From NCBI RefSeq assembly GCF_017976235.1, contig NZ_JACVHC010000006.1, positions 1 to 64,000 of the forward strand: a DNA stretch of 64,000 bases. Direction: 5' to 3'. The notes under the pieces were generated by a model that was not told the DNA's origin, made no database searches, and saw only the letters and a list, made by a program, of their open reading frames with translations. Position 1 is the stretch's first letter, and each line of letters opens with the position of its first letter. The DNA is from Pseudomonas anatoliensis (GTDB taxonomy: Bacteria > Pseudomonadota > Gammaproteobacteria > Pseudomonadales > Pseudomonadaceae). The position numbers were made by a program, and so were the translations under genes. Shown here one piece after another: positions 45,722-53,309 of this stretch.

Positions 45722-47584
45722 ATGAACCGTTCACTAACAAACCGGCACTGGCATTTTCTTGCCGCGCTCCTGTTGGTATCCAACATGGCCGCTTGGTCTA
45801 CGCCCAACGTAAATGCGCAGACGCAAATGCCGGACGCGGCCGGACTGATGCGCGAGGCGCAACGCCTGAACCGCGAAGGCTCGTTGGCACAGGCCTCGGA
45901 CGCTGCCCGAGCGGCCATGTTGGCCGGCCGCAAAAGGGGTGGGCTCGACTTTACAGAACTTGACGCTGGAGCCTTGCTGATTGATCTGCTGTACAAGCAG
46001 GCCCGATACGACGAGGCCCGCAGCGCCGCAGAAGAGCAGATTGCGCACTGGGAGCAACAAGCTGCCGATAGCGGGAGGTCCAGCAGGCGCGACAGTCGAG
46101 TCACGCACAGGCTGGGTCAGGCCATCGAAGCGAGCATGATGGCGGGTGAAAGAACCGAGGTCGCACGCCTGCAAGGGAAGCTGTTCGCGGTCGTCAGTCC
46201 CGATCCCGGTCTATGGCGCATGTTGCCGGATGAACCGCGCTTGCGCTACGACCTCGCTGACTTCTCGATGCCCCTCATGCTGGGGCAGTGGAAATTGACC
46301 AAATTCGAGCCAGCACAAAAACGCGATTCCAACACTATTGTTCTCTATACACAGGAGTTGCCGGGCGGCCGCCTGAGTGCCGAGATTGCCCTGTCTTATG
46401 ACGAAGCTCAACGCAAGCAGAGCGCAGCCGAGCGGCAAGAGTCGGCGGATGCCTATCTTAAGCGGCACAAGCCAAGCGCACTCGAAACGGCAATGCCCGA
46501 TCTCTCGTTCGACGGTCTGACTTCTTTTAAGCGGGGAGAGCAGTCGGTATGTGAAGGCGAGGAATGCCTCAATGTTCATTGGCTGGCGTTTCGTGGTGAC
46601 TGGCGCATGGACATCGATGTCACCTTTGGATTACACGACGAGGCCAAAGCCACTGAGCAAATGCATCAATTGTTTGCCGCGTTGAAATGGCAAAGTGCGC
46701 CGCCGCTGTTTCGTGAGCGACCGCTGGCCGAGCAGATTCGGAATATCGAGGTGGCCGCGTCACTTGCGAATGGCGTAGCCAAGGCTGCTGAACTGGCGGA
46801 GCAGGCATTGCCCGATGCGCATTTCCCGGAAGAGATTGCGCAGATGCAGACTTACATAGGCGTGGATCAATATCGGCGCGCAAACTTCGACGCCGCCCGC
46901 CGAGCGCTGGGTCTGGCCGTGCCTGCCTGGGAGAATTCCTTCATCAATGATGTTCTTTATCGCAATGCGCTGGATTACGCCGCCGACATCGCCTATCGCC
47001 AAGGACGAAGCCAAGACGCCGTGGCACTGAATCGCAAACTGATTGAATGGCAGGAAAGTGATGCAACGTTGGGCTGGTCAGTGCCGAAGGATGAAAACGC
47101 CTTGGTCAACAACCGCCAAGGCGTGCATTTGCCCTTGCGCGTGGGTGACTACCGTCTACGTCCGGACACACACGGGCGGTTCTACTACGAAAACCTGCAG
47201 AGCGGGGCACAAATCGGCCTGACAGTAGGCATGCCACAATCCTCCGAGCAGGAGCTGGAACTGACGCTTCGTTCCTTCATGTCGAAAACTCTGGGGCTGC
47301 AAGCCGCAGGTATACGTAAGGCTAAGTTCTCACCCCGGTCGGCTGTGCATGAAGGCGTCTCGGTAATCGGCCAGAAGTGGGAGTTCGAGGTGGCACCGCT
47401 GCCGGAAGAACAAGATCATTCCAGCAAAAAACCTGTCTCGGGTGCCGTGCGTAAAACACCGACGAAAATGACGTTCTGGATCGTCGATCGCAAAGAACAA
47501 AGGTCGATGCTGCGGGCTCCTGTCACGGACAATAGTCGGTCCAGTGCTGAAGCGGATCAAGTTGCACAGGCGGTGTCGTGGTAG
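45722..47584 (+). CDS. Secreted TPR-like protein with a duplicated module
   Basis: A 620-residue protein with an N-terminal signal peptide (about 1-34, LLLVSNMAAW). Two TPR-like helical stretches follow (about 40-140 and 345-450, e.g. YKQARYDEARSAAEEQIAHW, and YRRANFDAARRALGLA). Two similar beta-rich modules also occur. The first is near 180-330 (FSMPLMLGQWKLTKFEPAQK, GRLSAEIALSY) and the second near 470-610 (VHLPLRVGDYRLRPDTHGRF, GAQIGLTVGM). I do not recognise the family. The duplication suggests an ancestral unit doubled. It probably acts in the periplasm together with the product of the preceding gene. Confidence 0.75.
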   Translation: MNRSLTNRHWHFLAALLLVSNMAAWSTPNVNAQTQMPDAAGLMREAQRLNREGSLAQASDAARAAMLAGRKRGGLDFTELDAGALLIDLLYKQARYDEARSAAEEQIAHWEQQAADSGRSSRRDSRVTHRLGQAIEASMMAGERTEVARLQGKLFAVVSPDPGLWRMLPDEPRLRYDLADFSMPLMLGQWKLTKFEPAQKRDSNTIVLYTQELPGGRLSAEIALSYDEAQRKQSAAERQESADAYLKRHKPSALETAMPDLSFDGLTSFKRGEQSVCEGEECLNVHWLAFRGDWRMDIDVTFGLHDEAKATEQMHQLFAALKWQSAPPLFRERPLAEQIRNIEVAASLANGVAKAAELAEQALPDAHFPEEIAQMQTYIGVDQYRRANFDAARRALGLAVPAWENSFINDVLYRNALDYAADIAYRQGRSQDAVALNRKLIEWQESDATLGWSVPKDENALVNNRQGVHLPLRVGDYRLRPDTHGRFYYENLQSGAQIGLTVGMPQSSEQELELTLRSFMSKTLGLQAAGIRKAKFSPRSAVHEGVSVIGQKWEFEVAPLPEEQDHSSKKPVSGAVRKTPTKMTFWIVDRKEQRSMLRAPVTDNSRSSAEADQVAQAVSW

Positions 47585-47597
47585 AAGTGGTTTCGGC

Positions 47598-49004
47598 TCA
47601 AGGCACGTGATCGGCAGCGAAATCAGCCTCCGTACGTGCCTGCAACCGGCCCTTGCGACACGCTATCTGAAAGCGTTCGAAGTCGCTTTCGTTCTGCGCG
47701 GTGTAACTTTTCGCGTATTTCAGCAAGGCATCTGCCAGCGCATCGCCCTTGCCGATATAGCCGCTGATCTGCGCGGCGAGCCCGGACGCTTTGGCATGCG
47801 CGCGGGCCAGGGCGCGTCCGCAAACCCGGCCATAGGCAGCAAAAGTCTCGACATCGAAGGTTTCCAGTTCGGCGGAAATCTTCATGTCGCGCAATTGCCG
47901 CACAGAGAAGTGCCGACCATTGGGCCCGGTGGTCCAGCCCAGAAACAGATCGCTGGCCGCTTGCATCAAGCGTTGACCTTCAACCACGCGCTGACCTTCG
48001 TGGCGCACCCGCGATTTGCTTTTGACGTAGTCAGCGAGCACTGAGCGCCGCGCCTCCTTGAATTGCAGGAACAGCGGGAATTGCTGATCGTCGCTCAACA
48101 GCACCACCAGACACCGCATGCCGACACTGCCCACGCCGACCACTTTGAATGCCAGATCCTGCACATGAAAACGCGACAACAGTTCGCGACGGTCGGGTTG
48201 CAGCGTGCCGCGATATTCGCGCATGAGCGTGTCACACAGAGGCCGCCAATCGGCCAACCGCAGCCAGTCATCCTCGGCATCCAGCAACGTAGTTTTTTTG
48301 TGCAGATGGAAAATTTCCGGCAAGTCATCGCGAATCATCAGACGCCCATGGGCGTCGCGCTCAATGATCTTTGGCAGCCCTTGGACGTGAGTGCGCCGCT
48401 CGGCTTTTTCGATGGCGCGCTCCACATGCTCCAGCGTACTTTTGCTCGCCTGCGCGAGCAGATCCGTGTGGGTAATCGACTCGTACCAAGTCTCCATTGA
48501 GCTTTGCTCGGCGCACTCAAACAACGTTGCCTGATAGGCACCGATCATGTCGCGGCAGACTGACTCTTCGACCGATTCACCATGGCGCAAGTCCCGCGCA
48601 GCGATCACGAAACTTGCCGCCAGCCGTTTCAGATCCCACTCCCACGGACCGGGATGGGCCTGATCGAAATCGTTGAGGCTGAACAGCAGATTGCGTTCAG
48701 GCGTGGCGAACCCACCGAAATTCAGCAAGTGAGCGTCACCACAAATCGGCGAAACCAGCCCCATGTTCGCCGTGCCCGACAAATCATGAGCCTGCAACAA
48801 CGCGTTGCCACGAAAGAATTTGAAGGGCGACTCCAGCATGCGCCCGTAACGCAACTCGACCAGCGACTCGACACGCCCCTGACTTGACGCCTTGATCAGC
48901 GGAATCGGGTCGCGATTCATCTTGCCCGTGGAGGCTTGAGCATTGCGCGGGCATTTCTTGCGGGCGTCCTTGCCCAGTTGCATACGGTCTTTCAGGGTGT
49001 TCAT
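47598..49004 (-). CDS. DUF2252 family protein
   Basis: A 468-residue protein with the DUF2252 hallmarks: FKFFRGNALLQAHDL near 61-75, GDAHLLNFGGFATPERNLLFSLNDFDQAHPGPWEWDLKRLAAS (middle near 110), and the C-terminal CGRALARAHAKASGLAAQISGYIGKGDALADALLKYA. The fold is expected to be kinase-like (GDxHxxN motif as in aminoglycoside phosphotransferases), and the substrate is unknown. It is convergent with the secreted-protein gene. Confidence 0.9.
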   Translation of the reverse strand: MNTLKDRMQLGKDARKKCPRNAQASTGKMNRDPIPLIKASSQGRVESLVELRYGRMLESPFKFFRGNALLQAHDLSGTANMGLVSPICGDAHLLNFGGFATPERNLLFSLNDFDQAHPGPWEWDLKRLAASFVIAARDLRHGESVEESVCRDMIGAYQATLFECAEQSSMETWYESITHTDLLAQASKSTLEHVERAIEKAERRTHVQGLPKIIERDAHGRLMIRDDLPEIFHLHKKTTLLDAEDDWLRLADWRPLCDTLMREYRGTLQPDRRELLSRFHVQDLAFKVVGVGSVGMRCLVVLLSDDQQFPLFLQFKEARRSVLADYVKSKSRVRHEGQRVVEGQRLMQAASDLFLGWTTGPNGRHFSVRQLRDMKISAELETFDVETFAAYGRVCGRALARAHAKASGLAAQISGYIGKGDALADALLKYAKSYTAQNESDFERFQIACRKGRLQARTEADFAADHVP

Positions 49005-49110
49005 GGCGGCGTTTTCTGGCGGAGTGGGCGCTGTGAGTGTAGAAGCGCTTTTGGGGTTTATCCGCCAGGTTGCAGCGTGCTCTGTCTTGTCGACTGGAAA
49101 AGCGTCTCGC

Positions 49111-50037
49111 TCAATACTCCGTCACCTTGTCCTCACGCAAAATCCATCCTGCTTCTGCCGCCACCAACTTGTACTGAACCTGCCGCATCTTCCCCGTCCG
49201 GCCGGCACCCGCGTCGGCGCTGTTGTAAACAGGGAAGCGCTGCACGAGCGTGTTCTCCACCACGGCAAATGAATCTTCACCCTGATATCCGTCGGCGATT
49301 TTCGGGTTTTCGCTGATGGGCGGCAGATAGATTTCGCTCAGGGATTTTTTGTTGTTGGCGGAATAGGCGATCAGTTCGCCCGGCATACCGCGCCCGGGTG
49401 TGCGAGTGAAGACGTAGATCTCAGGTGAGCCGTCGTTATTCAGATCGCCAATCTCGGCACGGACGATGTTGCCGTTAAGCGGACGGGTCTGCACCGTGTT
49501 GTCGATTTCCAGGCCCTTGGGTTCGATGCGCACGATGGATTTGCCGTCGACCTGATCCGCTTTTACATGAAAGTGGATGCCCTGCAATTCCAGGTTCTGG
49601 TCGAATGCCGGGTTGTTATCCACAGCGTCGCCGTTGGCGAGGATCAGTGAGATCTCGTAATCGGCCACTTCATTTCGCCGGGCAGCATTGCGCATGAGAT
49701 AGACCTGCACCGTGTACTCGCCATCGGCGGGCAGCGAACCGAGAAAGTGATTGCCCATCATCGAGCCGTTGAACAGGGCGTAATCGGAGTTTTTGGCGGT
49801 GATGTTGAAGTAGGCAGACGTGTTGGTGGGCTTGAAGTCCACGGTCAGTATCTGCCCAGCCTTGGCGTTGATTTTGTACTCCGCCGTTTTATAGCCCTTA
49901 ATCGACTGTTTGAACTGCACGCTGCCGTGGCCGCTTTTGTAGTTGACCAGCTGGATTCTTGGCGAGATTTCGGTAGTCGCGGCGTGGGCAGACAGTGAAA
50001 GTAGAGCAGCCAGTGCGGCGCCGAGCCAGATGTTCAT
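49111..50037 (-). CDS. Secreted protein with PliI/PliG-like lysozyme-inhibitor domain
   Basis: A 308-residue protein with a signal peptide (1-19, LAALLSLSAHA). The segment GKQ-type core (AEYKINAKAGQILTVDF near 52-68) and ADGEYTVQVYLMRNAARRNE near 105-124 resemble bacterial periplasmic inhibitors of i- and g-type lysozymes, where the S/G-x-x-Y...R-N-A-A-R-R stretch is conserved. The C-terminal half contains an FG-GAP/VCBS-like unit (DLNNDGSPEIYVF near 195), unusual for those small inhibitors. The match is by eye; the alternative is an unrelated beta-sandwich protein. The ATG at 50037 is chosen over the long frame to 50187. Confidence 0.6.
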   Translation of the reverse strand: MNIWLGAALAALLSLSAHAATTEISPRIQLVNYKSGHGSVQFKQSIKGYKTAEYKINAKAGQILTVDFKPTNTSAYFNITAKNSDYALFNGSMMGNHFLGSLPADGEYTVQVYLMRNAARRNEVADYEISLILANGDAVDNNPAFDQNLELQGIHFHVKADQVDGKSIVRIEPKGLEIDNTVQTRPLNGNIVRAEIGDLNNDGSPEIYVFTRTPGRGMPGELIAYSANNKKSLSEIYLPPISENPKIADGYQGEDSFAVVENTLVQRFPVYNSADAGAGRTGKMRQVQYKLVAAEAGWILREDKVTEY

Positions 50038-50126
50038 GAGATTCCTTGGGTTATTGCCAGAGTGCTCCGAAGCATAGATGCGGGGCGGCACGCGCGTCCA
50101 ACGGGGCTGTTGATCAATCCCGATCT

Positions 50127-50161
50127 TCAGATGCGACAAAGCCCGCACTGGGCGGGCTTTG
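50127..50161. terminator. Terminator hairpin at the chromosome/island edge
   Basis: acaaagcccgcactgggcgggctttgt with T-rich flanks on the + strand. On the minus strand it directly follows the tRNA/tmRNA-end-like sequence at 50171-50193, as if it once terminated an RNA gene there. Confidence 0.65.
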
Positions 50162-50170
50162 TTGTTGAGT

Positions 50171-50266
50171 TGGTGGGCCGGGGGCATTTGAACTAGGCGG
50201 CCAGATGCCTGTTTCTATTGGGTTTGCTGGTCGAGCCGCATGGTTGGGATACATATAGGGATACAA
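50171..50266. other. Probable attachment-site region (left edge of mobile island)
   Basis: The complement of 50171-50193 reads gttcaaatgcccccggcccacca, which looks like the T-loop and CCA end of a tRNA or tmRNA, but with no complete RNA gene attached. Just downstream the repeated word gggatac occurs at 50246-50252 and 50258-50264. Integrases commonly use such RNA 3' ends. The direct-repeat partner is not in the window. Everything from here to the right edge differs in style from the chromosome to the left. Confidence 0.45.
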
Positions 50267-50357
50267 GCTGAGGGGTGTTGTGCATCCACGGCCTGACAGA
50301 AACGTTTAAATTGAGGTTCTGAGCATCACTTGGCGACGGAAGGCAGGGGCTGGACAA

Positions 50358-51158
50358 ATGACTAATTGGAACGGTCATGGCAGGCACACGACGCTGCCGA
50401 ACAACAAAGAGATGATAGAAGCAGTCTTTAAGTGGATTCAGCGGCTTGACGACTATCCGGGATGGAAAAAGTGGAATACACAAAGATTCAACCGGACGCT
50501 GCTCGATGACGATTGGCTGACAGATGAGGAGCGTGAGCCTCTAGGGGACTTTACTTTTTCCGATGATATGGAAAGGCAGTACGACGTCGCCTTCCAGTAT
50601 CTAGGTCTACACCAGACAGTTCACGTTTTGAGCGACTGTGAGTTTTACTTTCGACGCTTTCCTTTCCACGGCTTGCCAATCAGTTACTCAGACCACATCA
50701 CGAATGTTTGCGAGATGTATTTTGGCCGATTTTATGAGTTCAGAGAGCGGCTCAAGAATTACCTCAACGCTCTCGATCGTGCCCTACCCAGTCATCGGAT
50801 TGAAATTGGTCGTTTTATAAAGTCGTTCGATAAGGAATTTGATTCGGAGCTTCGCGCCAGGAACTCAGTCCATCACCATCAGCGTTTTAAAGATCAGGCA
50901 ATCGATAGGGTATTTCTCGCTCATGCTCTCTCCACGACACCGAGCGGCTTGTCCTGGAAAAAAGAGAGGGAAAGAGCTTACCGAAAGCTCACCCGCGAAT
51001 GGGTTGTCCGCGTACGCAATCGTGCAGCGAAAGTCGAAGAGTTTTTAGATGCTACGTCTACGTTCGCACTCGCAAATTGCAGTTTTCTTTCCTCCGATGC
51101 CAATGCGCCCGCTTCCGCTGCTGCGAATCAGGCGGGGGCCCCTGGAGAAAAGGCATAG
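50358..51158 (+). CDS. Hypothetical HEPN-like protein
   Basis: A 266-residue protein without a family that I recognise. It is helical, with many charged residues. A R-x4-H motif (ARNSVHHHQRF, near 174-184) is typical of HEPN ribonucleases. The C-terminal 20 or so residues (ASAAANQAGAPGEKA) are encoded inside the left arm of the inverted-repeat element at 51135-51428, so its original end may have been replaced. An ATG follows at 50358 with a weak ribosome site. It is the first gene of the island. Confidence 0.6.
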   Translation: MTNWNGHGRHTTLPNNKEMIEAVFKWIQRLDDYPGWKKWNTQRFNRTLLDDDWLTDEEREPLGDFTFSDDMERQYDVAFQYLGLHQTVHVLSDCEFYFRRFPFHGLPISYSDHITNVCEMYFGRFYEFRERLKNYLNALDRALPSHRIEIGRFIKSFDKEFDSELRARNSVHHHQRFKDQAIDRVFLAHALSTTPSGLSWKKERERAYRKLTREWVVRVRNRAAKVEEFLDATSTFALANCSFLSSDANAPASAAANQAGAPGEKA

Positions 51159-51428
51159 GTACGGGGTCGGAAACCCGCGGGGCTTCGTTAGTGGGAGGAC
51201 TCAAGAGTTACTGAAATTTCAGTCATTGAAATTGAAAGAAACACATCGAAAAACAACCACCATTACCGTTTCGGTAATGGTCACCTCAGATAGGTCATTC
51301 CATAGGGCAAATGCACAGGTGAACCGGCAGTTCACCGGGTTCACCTGTTCACTAAGCTGGGAGTTCTCCCGCTAACAAGGTCCTGCGGGTTTCCGACCCC
51401 GTGTCTCAATGAAAACCTCAGGGGCCCC
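51135..51428. repeat. 294-bp element with 68-bp imperfect terminal inverted repeats
   Basis: Arms 51135-51202 and 51361-51428 are complementary over 68 bases with some mismatches. They include a perfect 18-bp block (acggggtcggaaacccgc, 51161-51178, with 51385-51402), a 10-bp ggggcccctg block at the outer ends, and gttag(t/c)gggag(g/a)actc at the inner ends. The 158-base middle holds two more stems (ccattaccg ttt cggtaatgg, 51260-51280; acaggtgaacc / ggttcacctgt, 51315-51348). There is no ORF. A MITE or a structured RNA is possible. Confidence 0.75.
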
Positions 51429-51511
51429 GGCAGAACGCGGGAGATGCGCCTGAAGTCCGCTGGAGGGATTGGTGCTGCCGGGGAGCGGGGCTCGTATCTG
51501 TTCAAAATGTG

Positions 51512-51633
51512 GTGTAACTCGTGTAACTGGTGTAACAAAAATCAGTAAGATATTGTATTTATTGAGTTTTGTTTGAGTTACACCGATCTGACACACCAAT
51601 TTTCAAGCGTGTAACTGAGTCAAGTCGTGTAAC
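51512..51633. repeat. Cluster of GTGTAAC iterons
   Basis: The heptamer gtgtaac occurs five times directly (51512, 51521, 51530, 51609, 51627) and once inverted (51577-51583). The AT-rich tract (tattgtatttattgag) lies between. Such iterons with an AT-rich neighbour resemble a plasmid or phage-satellite replication origin, or repressor sites. The primase operon 9 kb to the right fits an origin role, but this is unproven. Confidence 0.5.
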
Positions 51634-51889
51634 AGTCTCAGATGAGAGCCGGGCGCTCCAACTGGCTGACCGACCGTAAGTAATGGTTAGCCGTCGGTAA
51701 TCACCTGGCATCAGGCCATCACTTGTGTCAGCAATTTTCAGGCAGTCGCAAAGACTGCTTTCGGCCAATAGCTGCTGTCCTGTCTCAGTTTTCTGGTCAA
51801 CAGCTGACGCACCGGTGTGTGTAGGGCGGTACATCTACCTGAAACAGGTATCGTTTAGCCGCAGTGGCTGCATCTTACCTAGCCTATAT

Positions 51890-52105
51890 CACTAGCTTTC
51901 CCTAGCATGGGCTTGTCTACAGAGAGAGCCTCGCTTATAGTCTCTTCATGCCAGTGACTAGGAGTACCTCCAGTCGGTTTGGAATGCTGGCCTCTACAGG
52001 TGTCTAGTCTCCGTCTTACGTTTGTGTGGGTTAATGCTGAGCAAAACGGCATTGGCCTACACAGATAGTAAGGGCTATCAAGTCCCGGTTCAGCTTAAGC
52101 TAATT
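51890..52105 (+). ncRNA. Putative retron msr-msd RNA
   Basis: The 460 bases before the reverse transcriptase gene contain a very long hairpin. Positions 52014-52037 pair with 52049-52073 (24 bp, one bulged A at 52067, loop tgagcaaaacg), as in a retron msd. Upstream lie two smaller stems (gagag / ctctt around 51919-51946, and gactaggag tac ctccagtc, 51956-51975) that would be msr. Outer segments tagctt and gggcttg (about 51892-51917) can pair with caagtccc and aagcta (about 52078-52103), which would be the a1/a2 repeats. The layout is that of a retron; the exact ends and branching G are not known. Confidence 0.6.
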
Positions 52106-52352
52106 TGCCTCCGCCTCTCCGCCTCCTCTCTCCCCCCCCAATATTCGACCGAATTCCCGCGCGAAGCTCATTTCCCGAACTTTTATACGCTATGCTTTTG
52201 TAATTCAGCGCTATCGATTTTCTTTAAGTTGCCTACATGACTCTGCAGCCACGTTAAGAGAGGACTTTCTCGATTTTTCTCGGAAGATCAGCTAGTATCG
52301 TTTAAAACACTATGAATGCTGCGTATCGCCCAGTTGATAGGCAAAATGAGCT

Positions 52353-53309
52353 ATGAATAAACGCCCGCTAGAACAATTGTTTTTTGCAATGTTTAGAGAT
52401 AAGCAGAGGTTTGCCGATTTTTTAGAAATTGATGTTAATTCCGCCTATACGAAGAAGGATTATGACGGGCGTGTGGTTTATAGTCCTGATAAGCTTTTAA
52501 AACAATATCTTGGATTTTTAAGTAGGGTCTTGTTCGATCGACTTCCTGTAGAGAGTGATGTGGTGTTCTCGTATAGAAAGGGCGTGAACGTTGTAAATGC
52601 AGTAGAAAAGCATAGTGCTAACAGATATTTTTTACAGTCCGACATAGAGAATTTTTTTGGAAGTATTAGTCGGAGTACGATCCGTAAATCTATTTTGTCT
52701 GCATTAGATACCTGCCCTATATCTGATATTGAGCAGTGGCTGGAAAGAATACTGGATATGGTTACCGTTAATGACGTACTACCTCCTGGATATCCGACAT
52801 CACCTTCAATAAGCAATGCCTGTCTTTATAGTTTTGATAAGAGATTCCTTGATTGGTGTAAAAAAAATAACTTCATTTACAGTCGATATGCAGACGACTT
52901 GATAATTTCCGGTGGTGGCGAAGATGAAATGCATCTTATTGCTCCCAAGATAATAGAGTTGTTGAATTGCGAGTTCGAAGGTCAAATAAAGTTAAATACC
53001 GGAAAAACCAAATTTTTACGTCCGGGCGAGAAAATTAGGATTCTTGGGGTTGCAATCTTGCCCAATGGAAAAGTTTCAGTTGATGGGCGATTGAAAAAAC
53101 ATTCTGAAACCGCAATGTATTGCTTGCTTAACGACAAAGATAAATTTATTTCTTTTTTAAAAGAAAGTGATTTTGACAAGGCGCTAAAGAAATTCTCAGG
53201 TCAGCTAAATTATATAAATACAGTAGATCCGAGTTTCTTGGATAAGCTTAGAAGGAAGTATGGGGCCACTGCGGTGGACAGAGTTATACATGTCTCGGTG
53301 GGGTCCTGA
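52353..53309 (+). CDS. Retron-type reverse transcriptase
   Basis: A 318-residue RT of typical retron length. The catalytic motif is YSRYADDLIISG (near 176-187), with RT motifs LQSDIENFFGSISR (near 91-104) and LPPGYPTSPSISNACLY (near 144-160). The retron X-region signature NA-x3-H is present as NAVEKH (near 81-86). The later VTG signature of classical retrons reads ILG here (KIRILGVAILPNGK). No other domain is attached. It is AT-rich compared with the host. Its stop overlaps the ATPase start by one base (TGATG), so the two are coupled. Presumably it copies the upstream RNA into msDNA as part of an anti-phage system. Confidence 0.88.
   Translation: MNKRPLEQLFFAMFRDKQRFADFLEIDVNSAYTKKDYDGRVVYSPDKLLKQYLGFLSRVLFDRLPVESDVVFSYRKGVNVVNAVEKHSANRYFLQSDIENFFGSISRSTIRKSILSALDTCPISDIEQWLERILDMVTVNDVLPPGYPTSPSISNACLYSFDKRFLDWCKKNNFIYSRYADDLIISGGGEDEMHLIAPKIIELLNCEFEGQIKLNTGKTKFLRPGEKIRILGVAILPNGKVSVDGRLKKHSETAMYCLLNDKDKFISFLKESDFDKALKKFSGQLNYINTVDPSFLDKLRRKYGATAVDRVIHVSVGS

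Noticed and set aside
50171..50193. A tRNA gene on the minus strand
   Set aside because: Only a T-loop and CCA-like end are present; no acceptor 5' strand, D-arm or anticodon arm can be built. It is kept only as a possible att site.
51135..51428. The long inverted repeat as the retron msd
   Set aside because: It is about 0.9 kb upstream of the RT, is GC-rich and symmetric like a mobile element, and a much better msd candidate lies at 52014-52073.
52132..52139. C8 tract before the RT gene as a phase-variable switch
   Set aside because: It lies outside any ORF and no promoter spacing depends on it visibly. There is not enough support.
52022..52240. 72-codon ORF between the iterons and the RT
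   Set aside because: It starts inside the predicted msd stem, has no ribosome site, and its translation looks random.
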